64,000 bases of DNA from Curvibacter sp. (GCA_020621965.1 JAHRYV010000006.1:24849-88848), one strand, 5' to 3'; shown: positions 16,611 through 25,071, numbered from the stretch's first letter. Notes: generated by a model from the sequence alone, not told the origin. Translations and numbers: made by a program.

Positions 16611-18752
16611 ATGCGGAACCTACATCTGGCCCTGGCTTCGGCCCTGGCCTTGCCCTGCGCCTTCCCCGCGAGCGCGCAAGCCCCCGATGCGCCCGCCGGC
16701 GCCCCCGCCGAAGCGCCGGCGCTGAACGTGGTGACCGTGACCACCACGCGCGAGCAGATGCCGCTGCGCGAGACCGCCGCCGCCATCGGCGTCATTCCGG
16801 CATCGGCCATCCGGGCCACCGGCCCCATGCACCCGCAGCAGATCCTGGGCCAGGTGCCCGGCGTGGCCATCAACGTCACCAACGGCGAGGGCCACACCAC
16901 CGCCATCCGCCAGCCCTTCAGCACGGCGCCCATGTATCTCTACCTGGAGGACGGCATCCCCATCCGCGCCACCGGCTTCTTCAACCACAACGCGCTGTAC
17001 GAGGTGAACCTGCCGCAGGCCGGCAGCATCGAGGTGGTCAAGGGCCCGGGCTCGGCACTGTATGGCTCGGACGCCATCGGCGGCACCGTCAACGTGCTCA
17101 CGCGCGCGCCGGCCGCCGCGCCGGGGCTGGAGCTCGGCGCCGAGGCCGGCAGCTTCGGCTGGCGGCGCCTGCTGCTCGACGGCACCGGCGCCACCGGTGC
17201 GGATGGCGCCGCCCGCGCGGCCCTGAACCTCACGCACAGCGACGGCTGGCGCGACCGCACGGCCTATGACCGCCAGAGCCTGAACCTGCGCCAGGACCAG
17301 GCGCTGGGCGAGGGCGGCCTGCTCAAGACCATCGTGGGCGCCACCCACATCGACCAGCAGACCGGTGCCAGCAGCGCACTGACCTGGGACGACTACCTGA
17401 ACAACCCGACGAAGAACAACCACGCGATCGCCTGGCGCAAGGTCGACGCGCTGCGCGTCTCCACCCAGTACGAGCGCGACCTGGGCGATGCCCTGCTGGG
17501 CATCACGCCTTACCTGCGCAGCAATGCCATGGACCTCAACGGCTCCTACAACCTGAGCTCCGACCCGCGCATCGAGAAGACCCAGGTGGCCTCGCTGGGC
17601 GTGCTGGGCAAATGGCGCCAGGACTACGGCGGCGCCCTCAAGCCGCGCCTGATCCTCGGCCTGGACCTGGAGCACAGCCCCGGCACCCGCACCGAAGACA
17701 GCCTGAATCTGACCTCCACCGGCAGCGGCGCCGACCGCAACTACACCGGCTATACGGTGGGCAACCGCATCTACGACTACGAGGTGCGCTACCGCAGCGC
17801 CTCGGCCTACGCCCAGGGCGAGCTCGCGCCGACGCCCAGCCTGCGCCTGAGCGCCGGCCTGCGCTTCGACAGCATGGGCTACGCCATGAGCAACCGCATC
17901 GATGCGACCACCACCACGGCCGGCACGCGCATCTATGCGCAGACGCCGTCCGCCGCCACCGACTACACGCACTGGAGCCCCAAGCTCGGCGCCACGCTGG
18001 CGCTGAGTCCGGCCAGCAGCCTGTACGCCGCCTACAGCCACGGCTTTCGCGCCCCGGCGGAAAGCCAGCTGTTTCGCGCCGGCAGCGGTGCCACCGTGGC
18101 CGAGGCGCAGAGCAAGGCCGAGCTGGCGCTGGCGCTCAAGCCGGTCAAGGCCGACCAGGTCGAGCTCGGCTGGCGCGGTGATGCCGCTGGCTGGCGTTAT
18201 GACCTGGCGGCCTACCGGCTGGTCAAGCGCGACGACCTCGTCTCGCAACGCGACCCGCTCACCAACGTCAGCACCAGCGTCAACGCCGGCCAGACCGAGC
18301 ACAGCGGCGTCGAGCTGGGCCTGGGCAAGGCCTTGGACCGGCAGTGGCGCGTGGACACGGCCCTGTCCTACGCCGTGCACCGCTACGTCGACTGGGTGAC
18401 CGCCGGCGCCAACTACTCGGGCAAGGAGATGGAGGCCGCGCCGCGCGTGCTGGCCAGCACCCGCCTGGCCTGGACGCCGCGCGCGGGCACCAGTGCCCAG
18501 TTGGAGTGGGTGCGCCTGGGTGACTACTGGCTTGAAGCGAGCAACTCCGACGCCTACGGCAAGTACGCCGGGCACGACGTGTTCAACCTGCGCCTCAGCC
18601 ACGCCGTCACGCCGGCGGCGCGCCTGTACGCGCGCCTGATGAACCTGGCCGACCGCCGTTATGCCGACAGCGCCTCGGTCTCCTCGGGCACGCCGGTCTA
18701 CGCGCCGGCGCTGCCGCGTGCGCTCTACGTCGGCGTGGAGGTCACGCTGTGA
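16611..18752 (+). CDS. TonB-dependent outer-membrane receptor, probably for copper
   Basis: 713 residues with a signal peptide (ALASALALPCAFPASAQA). The plug domain spans about 40-165 (VTVTTTREQMPLRETAAAIGVIPA, GQVPGVAINVTNGEGHT, VVKGPGSALYGSDAIGGTVNVLT), and the 22-strand barrel runs to the terminal aromatic/hydrophobic strand ALYVGVEVTL. A TonB box-like stretch near NVVTVTT precedes the plug. Context (PCu(A)C, DUF2946 leaders, thioredoxin-like protein) argues for a copper or copper-complex ligand rather than an iron siderophore; no Fur box was noticed. A GGAGAG site precedes the ATG, and the stop overlaps the next gene by 4 bases. Confidence 0.9.
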   Translation: MRNLHLALASALALPCAFPASAQAPDAPAGAPAEAPALNVVTVTTTREQMPLRETAAAIGVIPASAIRATGPMHPQQILGQVPGVAINVTNGEGHTTAIRQPFSTAPMYLYLEDGIPIRATGFFNHNALYEVNLPQAGSIEVVKGPGSALYGSDAIGGTVNVLTRAPAAAPGLELGAEAGSFGWRRLLLDGTGATGADGAARAALNLTHSDGWRDRTAYDRQSLNLRQDQALGEGGLLKTIVGATHIDQQTGASSALTWDDYLNNPTKNNHAIAWRKVDALRVSTQYERDLGDALLGITPYLRSNAMDLNGSYNLSSDPRIEKTQVASLGVLGKWRQDYGGALKPRLILGLDLEHSPGTRTEDSLNLTSTGSGADRNYTGYTVGNRIYDYEVRYRSASAYAQGELAPTPSLRLSAGLRFDSMGYAMSNRIDATTTTAGTRIYAQTPSAATDYTHWSPKLGATLALSPASSLYAAYSHGFRAPAESQLFRAGSGATVAEAQSKAELALALKPVKADQVELGWRGDAAGWRYDLAAYRLVKRDDLVSQRDPLTNVSTSVNAGQTEHSGVELGLGKALDRQWRVDTALSYAVHRYVDWVTAGANYSGKEMEAAPRVLASTRLAWTPRAGTSAQLEWVRLGDYWLEASNSDAYGKYAGHDVFNLRLSHAVTPAARLYARLMNLADRRYADSASVSSGTPVYAPALPRALYVGVEVTL

Positions 18753-19948
18753 GGCGGCACGCCGCCGGCCTGCTGCTCGGGCTCGCGCTGGCCGGCGCGG
18801 CCGGGGCCCAGGGCCATGCGGCGCACGGCGCGCCGCGCGCCGCGCGCCCGCAGCTGGGCAGCAGCGTGGCCTTCGCCCCCGACGGTCGCCTGTGGCTGGT
18901 GGGGGTGGACGCGCAGGGGCAGCTCTTTGTGCAGACCGCGCCCGCGCCGGCGCTGCAGTCGTGGAGCGCGCCGCGCCGGCTCGACACCGCGGGCGACGTC
19001 GTCGCCGCCGACGGCGAGAACCGGCCCAAGCTGGCCTTCGGGCCGCAGGGGCAGGTGGTCGTGAGCTACACGCAGCCGCGCGCGCGGCCCTACACCGGCT
19101 GGATCCGGCTGCTGCGCTCGACCGACGGTGGGCAGACCTTTGCCGCGCCGCACACCGTGCACGCCGACCGGCAGGAGATCACGCACCGCTTCGAGTCCAT
19201 CGCCTTCGACGGCCAGGGTGTGCTGCACACCGTATGGATCGACAAGCGCGACCTGGAATCGGCGCCCCGGGTCGAGCGCAAATCGAGCTACCGCGGCGCG
19301 GCGATCTACCGCAACGAGTCGCGCGACGGCGGCCTCACCTTCGGGCCCGACCACAAGCTGGCCGACCACAGCTGCGAGTGCTGCCGTATCGCGCTGGCGC
19401 GCGGCGACGACGGCCGGCTGCGGGCGATGTGGCGCCATGTGTACGAACCCAATGTGCGTGACCACGCCCTGGCCGTGCTCGGTACGCACGCCGCCCCGGT
19501 GCGCGCCACCTACGACGGCTGGCAGGTCGACGGCTGCCCGCACCACGGGCCGGGCCTGGCGCCCGCGCACGACGGCGGCTGGCACACGGTCTGGTTCGGC
19601 ATCCGCCGCAGCGGTGACGAGGACGTGGCGGCCGTGCGCTACGCGCGCCTGGATGCGGACGGCAGCCCCCGCGCGCCGAGCGTGCGGGTTCTGCCCGACG
19701 AGGCGGCCGAGCACGCCGACGTGCTGGCCGACGGCCTGCGCGTGGCCGTGGTCTGGCGCAGCGTCGCGGGCGCGCGCAGCACCCTCAAGGCCTGGCTGTC
19801 GGCCGACGGCGGCCAGACGTTCACGCTGCGCGAACTGGCGCAGCTCAGCGGCGACAACGACCACCCGCGCCTGGCGCAGCACGCCGGGCGCATGGTGGTC
19901 GTGTGGCGCAACCCCCAGGAGGTACAAGTCCATGAACTCCGTTTTTGA
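18749..19948 (+). CDS. Exported BNR/Asp-box beta-propeller protein
   Basis: 399 residues from a GTG that overlaps the receptor stop codon (GTGA), a sign of translational coupling. After a signal peptide come at least three Asp boxes of the S-x-D-G-G-x-T-F type (about 124-131, 191-198 and one near 350), giving a sialidase-like propeller fold. The arginine triad and other catalytic residues of true sialidases cannot be confirmed. A tight cysteine cluster C209-E-C-C212 (HSCECCRIAL) and a CPHHGPG segment near 266 look like metal sites. In this operon a copper-binding or receptor-associated periplasmic role is more plausible than glycan cleavage (inference). Confidence 0.75.
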   Translation: MRRHAAGLLLGLALAGAAGAQGHAAHGAPRAARPQLGSSVAFAPDGRLWLVGVDAQGQLFVQTAPAPALQSWSAPRRLDTAGDVVAADGENRPKLAFGPQGQVVVSYTQPRARPYTGWIRLLRSTDGGQTFAAPHTVHADRQEITHRFESIAFDGQGVLHTVWIDKRDLESAPRVERKSSYRGAAIYRNESRDGGLTFGPDHKLADHSCECCRIALARGDDGRLRAMWRHVYEPNVRDHALAVLGTHAAPVRATYDGWQVDGCPHHGPGLAPAHDGGWHTVWFGIRRSGDEDVAAVRYARLDADGSPRAPSVRVLPDEAAEHADVLADGLRVAVVWRSVAGARSTLKAWLSADGGQTFTLRELAQLSGDNDHPRLAQHAGRMVVVWRNPQEVQVHELRF

Positions 19949-20432
19949 GCTGCGCCGCCGGCGCCTGCTGAGCGCGGCCCTGGCGCTGCCGGCGCTCGGC
20001 CTGCCCCTGGGCGCCGCCGCCCAGCGCCCAGGGCGCGACAGCGTCGTGCTCGACTTCGACGCGGCCACCTGGTCCCGCCTGCTGCGCGAGGGCCCGCGGC
20101 CGGCCGCCTACGTCTTCACCACCACCTGGTGCAGCACCTGCCCGGCGGTGTTCGAACAGCTGCACGCCCGCATCAGTGCGGCGCGCCAGCGCGTCGAACT
20201 GGCCGCCGTGGTGATGGACGAGCAGGGCGAGCGGGCCCTGATGCACGCGCACCACTACCGCGGCGCCACCCGCCTGTACGCCTTCAACGGCTTCGAGCCG
20301 GAGATCCGCCACGCGGTCGATCCCAAGTGGCGCAACATCACGCCCTATGTGGCCCTGTTGGGGCGTCAGGGCTCGGACCAGCGTGTCATCGGCCCGCCCG
20401 ACGCAAGCAGGCTGCGCGCCTGGCTGGCCTAA
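19932..20432 (+). CDS. Exported thioredoxin-like protein
   Basis: 166 residues; it overlaps the propeller gene by 17 bases. The N-terminus has RRRRLLSAALALPALGLPLGAAAQ, a signal peptide with a Tat-like arginine run. The thioredoxin active site is C67-S-T-C70 in TTTWCSTCPAVFEQL, and NITPYVALLGRQG supplies the cis-Pro-type segment. It may keep copper-binding cysteines reduced or hand copper on, as TlpA and Sco partners of PCu(A)C do in other bacteria. Last gene of the copper block; it converges on the GntR gene with a 3-base overlap of stop codons and no terminator between. Confidence 0.8.
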   Translation: MNSVFELRRRRLLSAALALPALGLPLGAAAQRPGRDSVVLDFDAATWSRLLREGPRPAAYVFTTTWCSTCPAVFEQLHARISAARQRVELAAVVMDEQGERALMHAHHYRGATRLYAFNGFEPEIRHAVDPKWRNITPYVALLGRQGSDQRVIGPPDASRLRAWLA

Positions 20433-21103
20433 AGTCCCAGCAGATTGCGCTGCACGTGTTGCAGGTGCGCGCGTGTGTGCGCCAGCGCGTTGCCCAGGTC
20501 GCGCTCGCGCAGCGCGGCCACCAGGGCGCGGTGCTCGCGCTGGTAAGCGTCGCGTCGCTCGGGCGTGACGCTCTTGCGCTTGAGCATGCCCCACTCGCCC
20601 TGGGTGCGCGCCTGGTTCATGAGGTGGAACACCTGGCGCACGAAGCCGTTGTGCGCGGCCTCGGCAATCACCTCGTGCAGCAGGCCGTCCCAGTGCTCGA
20701 ACTCGTCCAGGGTGCTGGCGGCCTCGGCGCGCTCGCAGCACTGGCTCATGCGCGCGAAATCGGCCGGCGTGGCGTTGCGGATCACCATCTCCACGATGGC
20801 AGGCTCCAGCGCCATGCGCGCCTCCATCAGCTCGGCCGGGCTGACGGCCGTCGCCGCGGCGGCAGCCGGCTCCAGCGCTGGCAGCAGGGTCGCGATGCGC
20901 TCGCTCACATAGGTGCCGCTGCCCACCGTCTGCGTGATCAGGCCGGCGTCCTTGAGCTGGCCCAGCACCCGCCGCACGGCCGAGCGGCCCAGGCCGTACT
21001 CGGTGCACAGCGCGCGCTCGGTCGGGATGCGATGGCCGGCACGCCAGCGGCCGGACTTCAGCATGTCGAGCAGGGTTTCGCGCAGCAGGGCAGTGGGGTC
21101 CAT
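20429..21103 (-). CDS. GntR-family (FadR/FCD subfamily) transcriptional regulator
   Basis: 224 residues from the ATG at 21103. An N-terminal winged helix (GHRIPTERALCTEYGLGRSAVRRVLGQLKDAGLI) is followed by an all-helical FCD effector domain (LMEARMALEPAIVEMVIRNAT, FEHWDGLLHEVIAEAAHNGFV, EHRALVAALRERD). The conserved Asp and His ligands of the FCD metal site are in place (D in HWDGLLHEVI; H in QREHRAL). It diverges from the FAH-Bug operon, across a gap full of symmetric and repeated elements, so that operon is its likely target. Ligand probably a carboxylic acid. Confidence 0.88.
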   Translation of the reverse strand: MDPTALLRETLLDMLKSGRWRAGHRIPTERALCTEYGLGRSAVRRVLGQLKDAGLITQTVGSGTYVSERIATLLPALEPAAAAATAVSPAELMEARMALEPAIVEMVIRNATPADFARMSQCCERAEAASTLDEFEHWDGLLHEVIAEAAHNGFVRQVFHLMNQARTQGEWGMLKRKSVTPERRDAYQREHRALVAALRERDLGNALAHTRAHLQHVQRNLLGL

Positions 21104-21149
21104 GGTCGGGGGTGGGGCGGGTGGTTGGACGGGATGATAACAAACCGGC

Positions 21150-21166
21150 AACCAAATCGAACCAAT
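21150..21166. promoter_or_regulatory. Paired AACCAA direct repeats, upstream copy
   Basis: AACCAA at 21150 and AACCAAT at 21160 lie exactly 10 bases apart, one helical turn. A matching pair lies at 21237-21253 on the other side of the promoter. Candidate regulator half-sites. Confidence 0.35.
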
Positions 21167-21198
21167 GAATCGGTGGACTACGTGGTTTCCACCGATTC
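21167..21198. promoter_or_regulatory. Perfect 11-bp inverted repeat in the GntR/FAH gap (candidate operator)
   Basis: GAATCGGTGGA (21167-21177) and TCCACCGATTC (21188-21198) are exact reverse complements with a 10-base spacer. It lies 20 bases upstream of a TATAAT, so binding would block the FAH promoter. GntR-family dimers use such symmetric sites. Confidence 0.5.
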
Positions 21199-21217
21199 CA
21201 GAGGGCGGCAGGCCTTC

Positions 21218-21253
21218 TATAATTTTCACCAAGATCAACCAATCGCAACCAAT
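21218..21253 (+). promoter_or_regulatory. -10 element and downstream AACCAAT repeat pair of the FAH-Bug operon
   Basis: TATAAT at 21218-21223 is the best -10 box in the gap; the -35 is poor. AACCAAT occurs at 21237 and 21247, again 10 bases apart, in the likely 5-prime leader. Confidence 0.45.
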
Positions 21254-21284
21254 ACCCGGTTGCCCTCATTCCGCAGGAGTCCGC

Positions 21285-22166
21285 ATGAAGATCGCACGTG
21301 TGCAAAAAGACGGCCAGATCCACCTGGCCCTGGTCGACGAGGCCAAACAGGAAGTCGCCCTGGTCGGCGGCCCGCTGGCCCAGCATCCCAACCCGGTCCT
21401 CAACGTCATCCAGCTTGGCGTGGCTGCGGCCCAGCTGCAGGCCGCCGTGACGGCGCGCGTGCCCATGGCCCAGGTCAAGTTCATGGCGCCGCTCTCGGCC
21501 TTCCTGCGCAACCCCTTCGCCGTGGGCAAGAACTACCACGAGCACGCCATGGAGTTCGACAAGAGCGGCTTCAACGCCACCACCGGCGGCGCCTCGGCCA
21601 TCCCCGCGTACCCGCAGATCTTCACCAAGGCCACGCTCACGCTCAACGGCCCCACCGACCCGATCCAGTTCAACCCGAAGCACACCCAGTCGGTGGACTA
21701 CGAGGGCGAGATCGGCGTGGTCATCGGCACCACCTGCCGCAACGTCAAGAAGGCCGACGCCATGAAGCAGGTCTGGGGTTTTGTCGCCACCAACGACGTC
21801 ACTGCGCGCGACCTGCAGAAGAACCACGCCCAGTGGTTCCTGGGCAAGTCGCTCGACGGCTTCTGCCCCATCGGTCCCTGGATCACCACCACCGACGAAG
21901 CTCCCACCGACATGCGCATGCAGACCTGGGTCAACGGCGAGCAGCGCCAGAACGCCCACATCTCGCAGCTGATCTTCGACGTGCCCACCCTGATCGAGCA
22001 GATGAGTGCCGCCATGACCCTGCTGCCCGGCGACATCATCCTCACCGGCACCTCGGTGGGCGTGGGCATCGGCTTCAACCCGCCGAAGTTCCTCAAGCAC
22101 GGCGACGTGGTGCGCGTGGCCATCAGCGGCCTGGGCGAGCTGAACAACCCCGTGCAAGAAATCTGA
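21285..22166 (+). CDS. Fumarylacetoacetate hydrolase family protein (short type)
   Basis: 293 residues from the ATG at 21285, with CAGGAG in front. The catalytic domain begins NPFAVGKNYHEHAMEF near 81-96 (catalytic His region). Metal-binding acidic residues sit in VDYEGEIGVVIG near 140, and the domain ends with LLPGDIILTGTSVGVGIGFNPPKFLKHGD. This is the YcgM/HpcE-like FAH group: acylpyruvase, oxaloacetate tautomerase or 2,4-didehydro-3-deoxy-acid hydrolase activities are all known. With a Bug receptor gene 42 bases downstream and a GntR regulator divergent, it probably acts on an imported carboxylic acid. Confidence 0.87.
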   Translation: MKIARVQKDGQIHLALVDEAKQEVALVGGPLAQHPNPVLNVIQLGVAAAQLQAAVTARVPMAQVKFMAPLSAFLRNPFAVGKNYHEHAMEFDKSGFNATTGGASAIPAYPQIFTKATLTLNGPTDPIQFNPKHTQSVDYEGEIGVVIGTTCRNVKKADAMKQVWGFVATNDVTARDLQKNHAQWFLGKSLDGFCPIGPWITTTDEAPTDMRMQTWVNGEQRQNAHISQLIFDVPTLIEQMSAAMTLLPGDIILTGTSVGVGIGFNPPKFLKHGDVVRVAISGLGELNNPVQEI

Positions 22167-22208
22167 TTTCCTTCGGCCGCGACAACCATCCACAACGAGG
22201 AGACAACC

Positions 22209-23186
22209 ATGACCCAACGCCGTGAATTCCTGCAACTGAGTGCGGCCGCCCTGGCCGCCGCCGGCCTGCCGGCCCTCGCGCAGGACGCCTACCCCAGCAA
22301 ACCCCTCACCATGCTCGTGCCCTTCCCGCCCGGCGGCGTGGCCGACACCGTGGGCCGCCCGGTGGCCGAGGCCATGGGCCGCGCGCTGGGCCAGTCGGTG
22401 GTGGTGGAGAACAAGGGCGGTGCCGGCGGCGGCATCGGCATGGCGCAAGTGGCCAAGTCGCGCGCCGACGGCTACAGCCTGCTGATGGCGCTGTCCTCCA
22501 TCGTCGTGCTGCCCGAGGCCGACAAGGTTCTCAAGCGCAACCCGCTGTTCACGCTCGACCAGCTCAAGCCCGTGGCGCGTTTCACCGCCGACCCGACCGC
22601 GCTGGTGGTGCGCGCCGACAGCCCGTGGAAGACCTACCAGGACTTCATCAAGCACGTGAAGGCCCGGCCCGGCGTGGTGAGCTTCGGCTCCTCCGGCAAC
22701 TACGGCACCATGCACGTGCCCATGGAGCAGCTCAAGGTCGCCACCGGCACCTACATGCTGCACGTGCCCTATACCGGCGCCGGCCCGGCCGTGCTGGCCC
22801 TGCTGGCCGGCCAGATCGACGCGCTGTCCACCGGGCCGTCGAGCGTGATGCAGCACGTGCGCGCCGGCAAGCTGCGGGTGCTGGCGCACTGGGGCGAGGG
22901 CCGCCTGGCCGCGCTGCCCGAGGTGCCGAGCCTGAAGGAGCTGGGTGTGCCGGTCAGCTACTCGCAGTGGTCGGGCCTGTTCGTGCCGGCGGCCACGCCT
23001 GAGCCCGTGGTGACCAAGCTGCGCCAGGCCGCCAAGGCCGCGAGTGAAGATGCCCGTGCCCGCCAGTCGCTGGCCGCCGCCGGCACCGCCTTCATGTACC
23101 AGGACGCGCCCGAGTTCGAGCGCTTCGTGCAGGCCGACGCCCGCAACATGGCGGCCCTGGTGCAGCGCATCGGCCGCATCGACTAA
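22209..23186 (+). CDS. Bug-family tripartite tricarboxylate transporter substrate-binding protein
   Basis: 325 residues. The signal peptide begins MTQRREFLQLSAAALAAAG, with an RR-x-F-L pattern that could direct Tat export. Ligand-binding loops VPFPPGGVADTVGRPVAEAM and ENKGGAGGGIGMAQVA are intact. It is the second gene of the operon that starts with the FAH-family hydrolase and likely binds that enzyme's substrate or a precursor of it. AACGAGGAG-like sequence precedes the ATG. Unlike the receptor at 325-1296 it has a metabolic partner next to it. Confidence 0.9.
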   Translation: MTQRREFLQLSAAALAAAGLPALAQDAYPSKPLTMLVPFPPGGVADTVGRPVAEAMGRALGQSVVVENKGGAGGGIGMAQVAKSRADGYSLLMALSSIVVLPEADKVLKRNPLFTLDQLKPVARFTADPTALVVRADSPWKTYQDFIKHVKARPGVVSFGSSGNYGTMHVPMEQLKVATGTYMLHVPYTGAGPAVLALLAGQIDALSTGPSSVMQHVRAGKLRVLAHWGEGRLAALPEVPSLKELGVPVSYSQWSGLFVPAATPEPVVTKLRQAAKAASEDARARQSLAAAGTAFMYQDAPEFERFVQADARNMAALVQRIGRID

Positions 23187-23281
23187 GGCCCGCGGTCCGC
23201 TGCGTTCAGGCGCGCCTTGCGGTAAGCTGCGTCCACCGGAGCCGGTACGCGGCTTCGGCAGCAACCGCAGCAGGAGCGCCC

Positions 23282-23791
23282 ATGAACCAGCAGGCAGACC
23301 CCACCGGCTTCGGCAAGTTCGTGCCGGGTTTTGATTTCCTGCAAAAGCTGGCCCAGGGCGGCAACGCTTCCCTGGCCGGCTGGGTCGCTCCCACGCTGGA
23401 CACGCAGGCGCTGGACAAGCGCATCGACGAACTCAAGGCCGTGCAGTTCTGGCTGGACCAGAACGCTGCCGCGCTCAAGGCCACCATCCAGGCGCTCGAA
23501 GTGCAGAAGCTGACGCTGGCCACGCTCAAGACCATGAACGCACCCATGCCGGGCGGGCCCGCCGCCGCCGCCCAGCCCGCGGCAGCTCCGCAGCCCGCCG
23601 CGCCCCTGCCCGATCCCATGCAGTTCTGGGGTGCGCTGACACAGCAGTTCCAGCAGATTGCCAGCCAGGCCCTGCAGGACGCGGCCGCGCGCAGCGCGCC
23701 GGCCGCCGCAGCGGCCAAGACCGCCCCTCCCCAACCCCAGACCCCGCCGCCGAAGAAGACGGCGGCACGCAGCCGCAAGAAAACCCCATGA
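23282..23791 (+). CDS. phaM: PhaM-like polyhydroxyalkanoate granule regulatory protein
   Basis: 169 residues. The N-terminal part (GFGKFVPGFDFLQKLAQGG, WVAPTLDTQALDKRIDELKAVQFWLDQNAAALKATIQALEVQKLTLATL) is the conserved PhaM helix region that activates PHA synthase PhaC. The C-terminal third is Ala/Pro-rich and ends in a Lys/Arg tail (PPKKTAARSRKK), resembling the DNA-binding tail that ties granules to the nucleoid in Cupriavidus. The stop overlaps the FIST gene start by 4 bases, so the two are translationally coupled. The phaC synthase itself is not in this window. Confidence 0.85.
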   Translation: MNQQADPTGFGKFVPGFDFLQKLAQGGNASLAGWVAPTLDTQALDKRIDELKAVQFWLDQNAAALKATIQALEVQKLTLATLKTMNAPMPGGPAAAAQPAAAPQPAAPLPDPMQFWGALTQQFQQIASQALQDAAARSAPAAAAAKTAPPQPQTPPPKKTAARSRKKTP

Positions 23792-25059
23792 CCCGCTTTC
23801 CCTTTGCCCACGCCACCCACCCGCAATGGCGCATGGCCGCCGCGCTGGTGCTGGCCCAGCTGCGCGCGCAGCTGGCACTGCCGGGCCATGCGCCGAGCCC
23901 CACGCTGGCCCTGCTCTACATCACCGACCACTACGCGGGCGAGGCCGAGGCCATCCTGGCGCACCTGAGCGCGGAACTGCCCGAGGTGACCGACTGGGTC
24001 GGCACCGTGGGCGTGGGTATCGCCGCCACCAACGTCGAGTACTTCGACGAACCGGCCCTGGCCGTCATGCTGTGCGAGCTGCCGAACGACCAGTACCGTG
24101 TGTTCTCCGGCGTGGCGCCGCTGGGCCTGGGCTTCGAGGCGCACACCGCCCTGGTGCATGCCGACGGCCAGACGCAGGACCTGGCCGAACTCATCAACGA
24201 GCTGGCCGCGCGCACCGACTCCGGTTACCTGTTCGGCGGCCTGGCCTCCAGCCGCACGGACACCGTGCAGTTCGCCCTGGGTGGCGACGGTTTCATTCGC
24301 GGTCATGGGCGAGCCACCGGCGTCTTTCACGGCGGCCTGAGCGGCGTGGCTTTCACCGAAGGTGTGCACCTGGTCTCGCGTGTCACGCAGGGCTGTTTTC
24401 CGGTCGGGCGCGGCCACGTGATCACCGAGGCCGAGCGCAACGTGGTCTTCAAGCTCGACGATGAGCCGGCGCTGGACGTGCTGCTGCGTGAACTGCAGGT
24501 CACGCTGGACGAGCCGGAGCCGGCCCTGCGGGCCGTGCGTGCCACGCTGGCCGGTCTGGCCAGCCGCCAGGACCTGACGGCCGATGCCGAGCGAGGCGGG
24601 CAGGCCATCTGCCGCACCGGCAATTTCGGCAGCGACGTGCGCGTGCGCCATATCGTCGGCCTCGATCCGCAGCGCGGCGGCGTGGCGCTGGCCGACGAGG
24701 CCGAGCCCGGCATGCAGCTGGCCTTCTGCCAGCGCAATGTGCAGGCCGCGCGCGCCGACCTCATGCGCATCTGCGCCGAGATCCGCGAAGAGTTGGAGCC
24801 CGAGGAGCTGCCGCTGGCCACGGTGTCCAGCGGCCCGGACGCCGAGCCCGCCGCGCCGCCGCTGCAGCGCATCCGCGGCGCGGTGTACGTCAGCTGTTCC
24901 GGCCGGGGTGGCCCGCACTTCGGCGCGCCCAGCGCCGAGCTGCAGATCGTGCGCCACGCCCTGGGCGACGTGCCGCTGGTGGGCTTCTTCGCCGGCGGCG
25001 AGATCGCGCGCCACCACCTCTACGGCTACACCGGTGTGCTGACGGTGTTCACCGGCTGA
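23788..25059 (+). CDS. FIST-domain signal-transduction protein
   Basis: 423 residues: FIST_N domain (about 25-230) followed by FIST_C (about 250-400), recognised from TLALLYITDHYAGEAEAIL at the start, VGTVGVGIAATNVEYFDEPALAVML, FGGLASSR and, in the C-terminal domain, VYVSCSGRGGPHFGAPSAELQIVRHAL and VPLVGFFAGGEIARHHLYGYTGVLTVF. FIST proteins are proposed small-molecule (amino acid) sensors. It is translationally coupled to phaM, a pairing that suggests a link to carbon storage. No output domain is present in the protein. Confidence 0.85.
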   Translation: MTRFPFAHATHPQWRMAAALVLAQLRAQLALPGHAPSPTLALLYITDHYAGEAEAILAHLSAELPEVTDWVGTVGVGIAATNVEYFDEPALAVMLCELPNDQYRVFSGVAPLGLGFEAHTALVHADGQTQDLAELINELAARTDSGYLFGGLASSRTDTVQFALGGDGFIRGHGRATGVFHGGLSGVAFTEGVHLVSRVTQGCFPVGRGHVITEAERNVVFKLDDEPALDVLLRELQVTLDEPEPALRAVRATLAGLASRQDLTADAERGGQAICRTGNFGSDVRVRHIVGLDPQRGGVALADEAEPGMQLAFCQRNVQAARADLMRICAEIREELEPEELPLATVSSGPDAEPAAPPLQRIRGAVYVSCSGRGGPHFGAPSAELQIVRHALGDVPLVGFFAGGEIARHHLYGYTGVLTVFTG

Positions 25060-25071
25060 AGCGCTGGCGCC

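Noticed and set aside
18749..19948. True sialidase (neuraminidase) assignment
   Set aside because: Asp boxes are present, but the FRIP motif and arginine triad cannot be identified. Context points to copper, not glycans.
19845..23264. Open minus-strand frame of over 1100 codons
   Set aside because: It runs antisense through the thioredoxin-like, FAH and Bug genes and overlaps the GntR gene out of frame. It has low-complexity composition typical of shadow frames in high-GC DNA.
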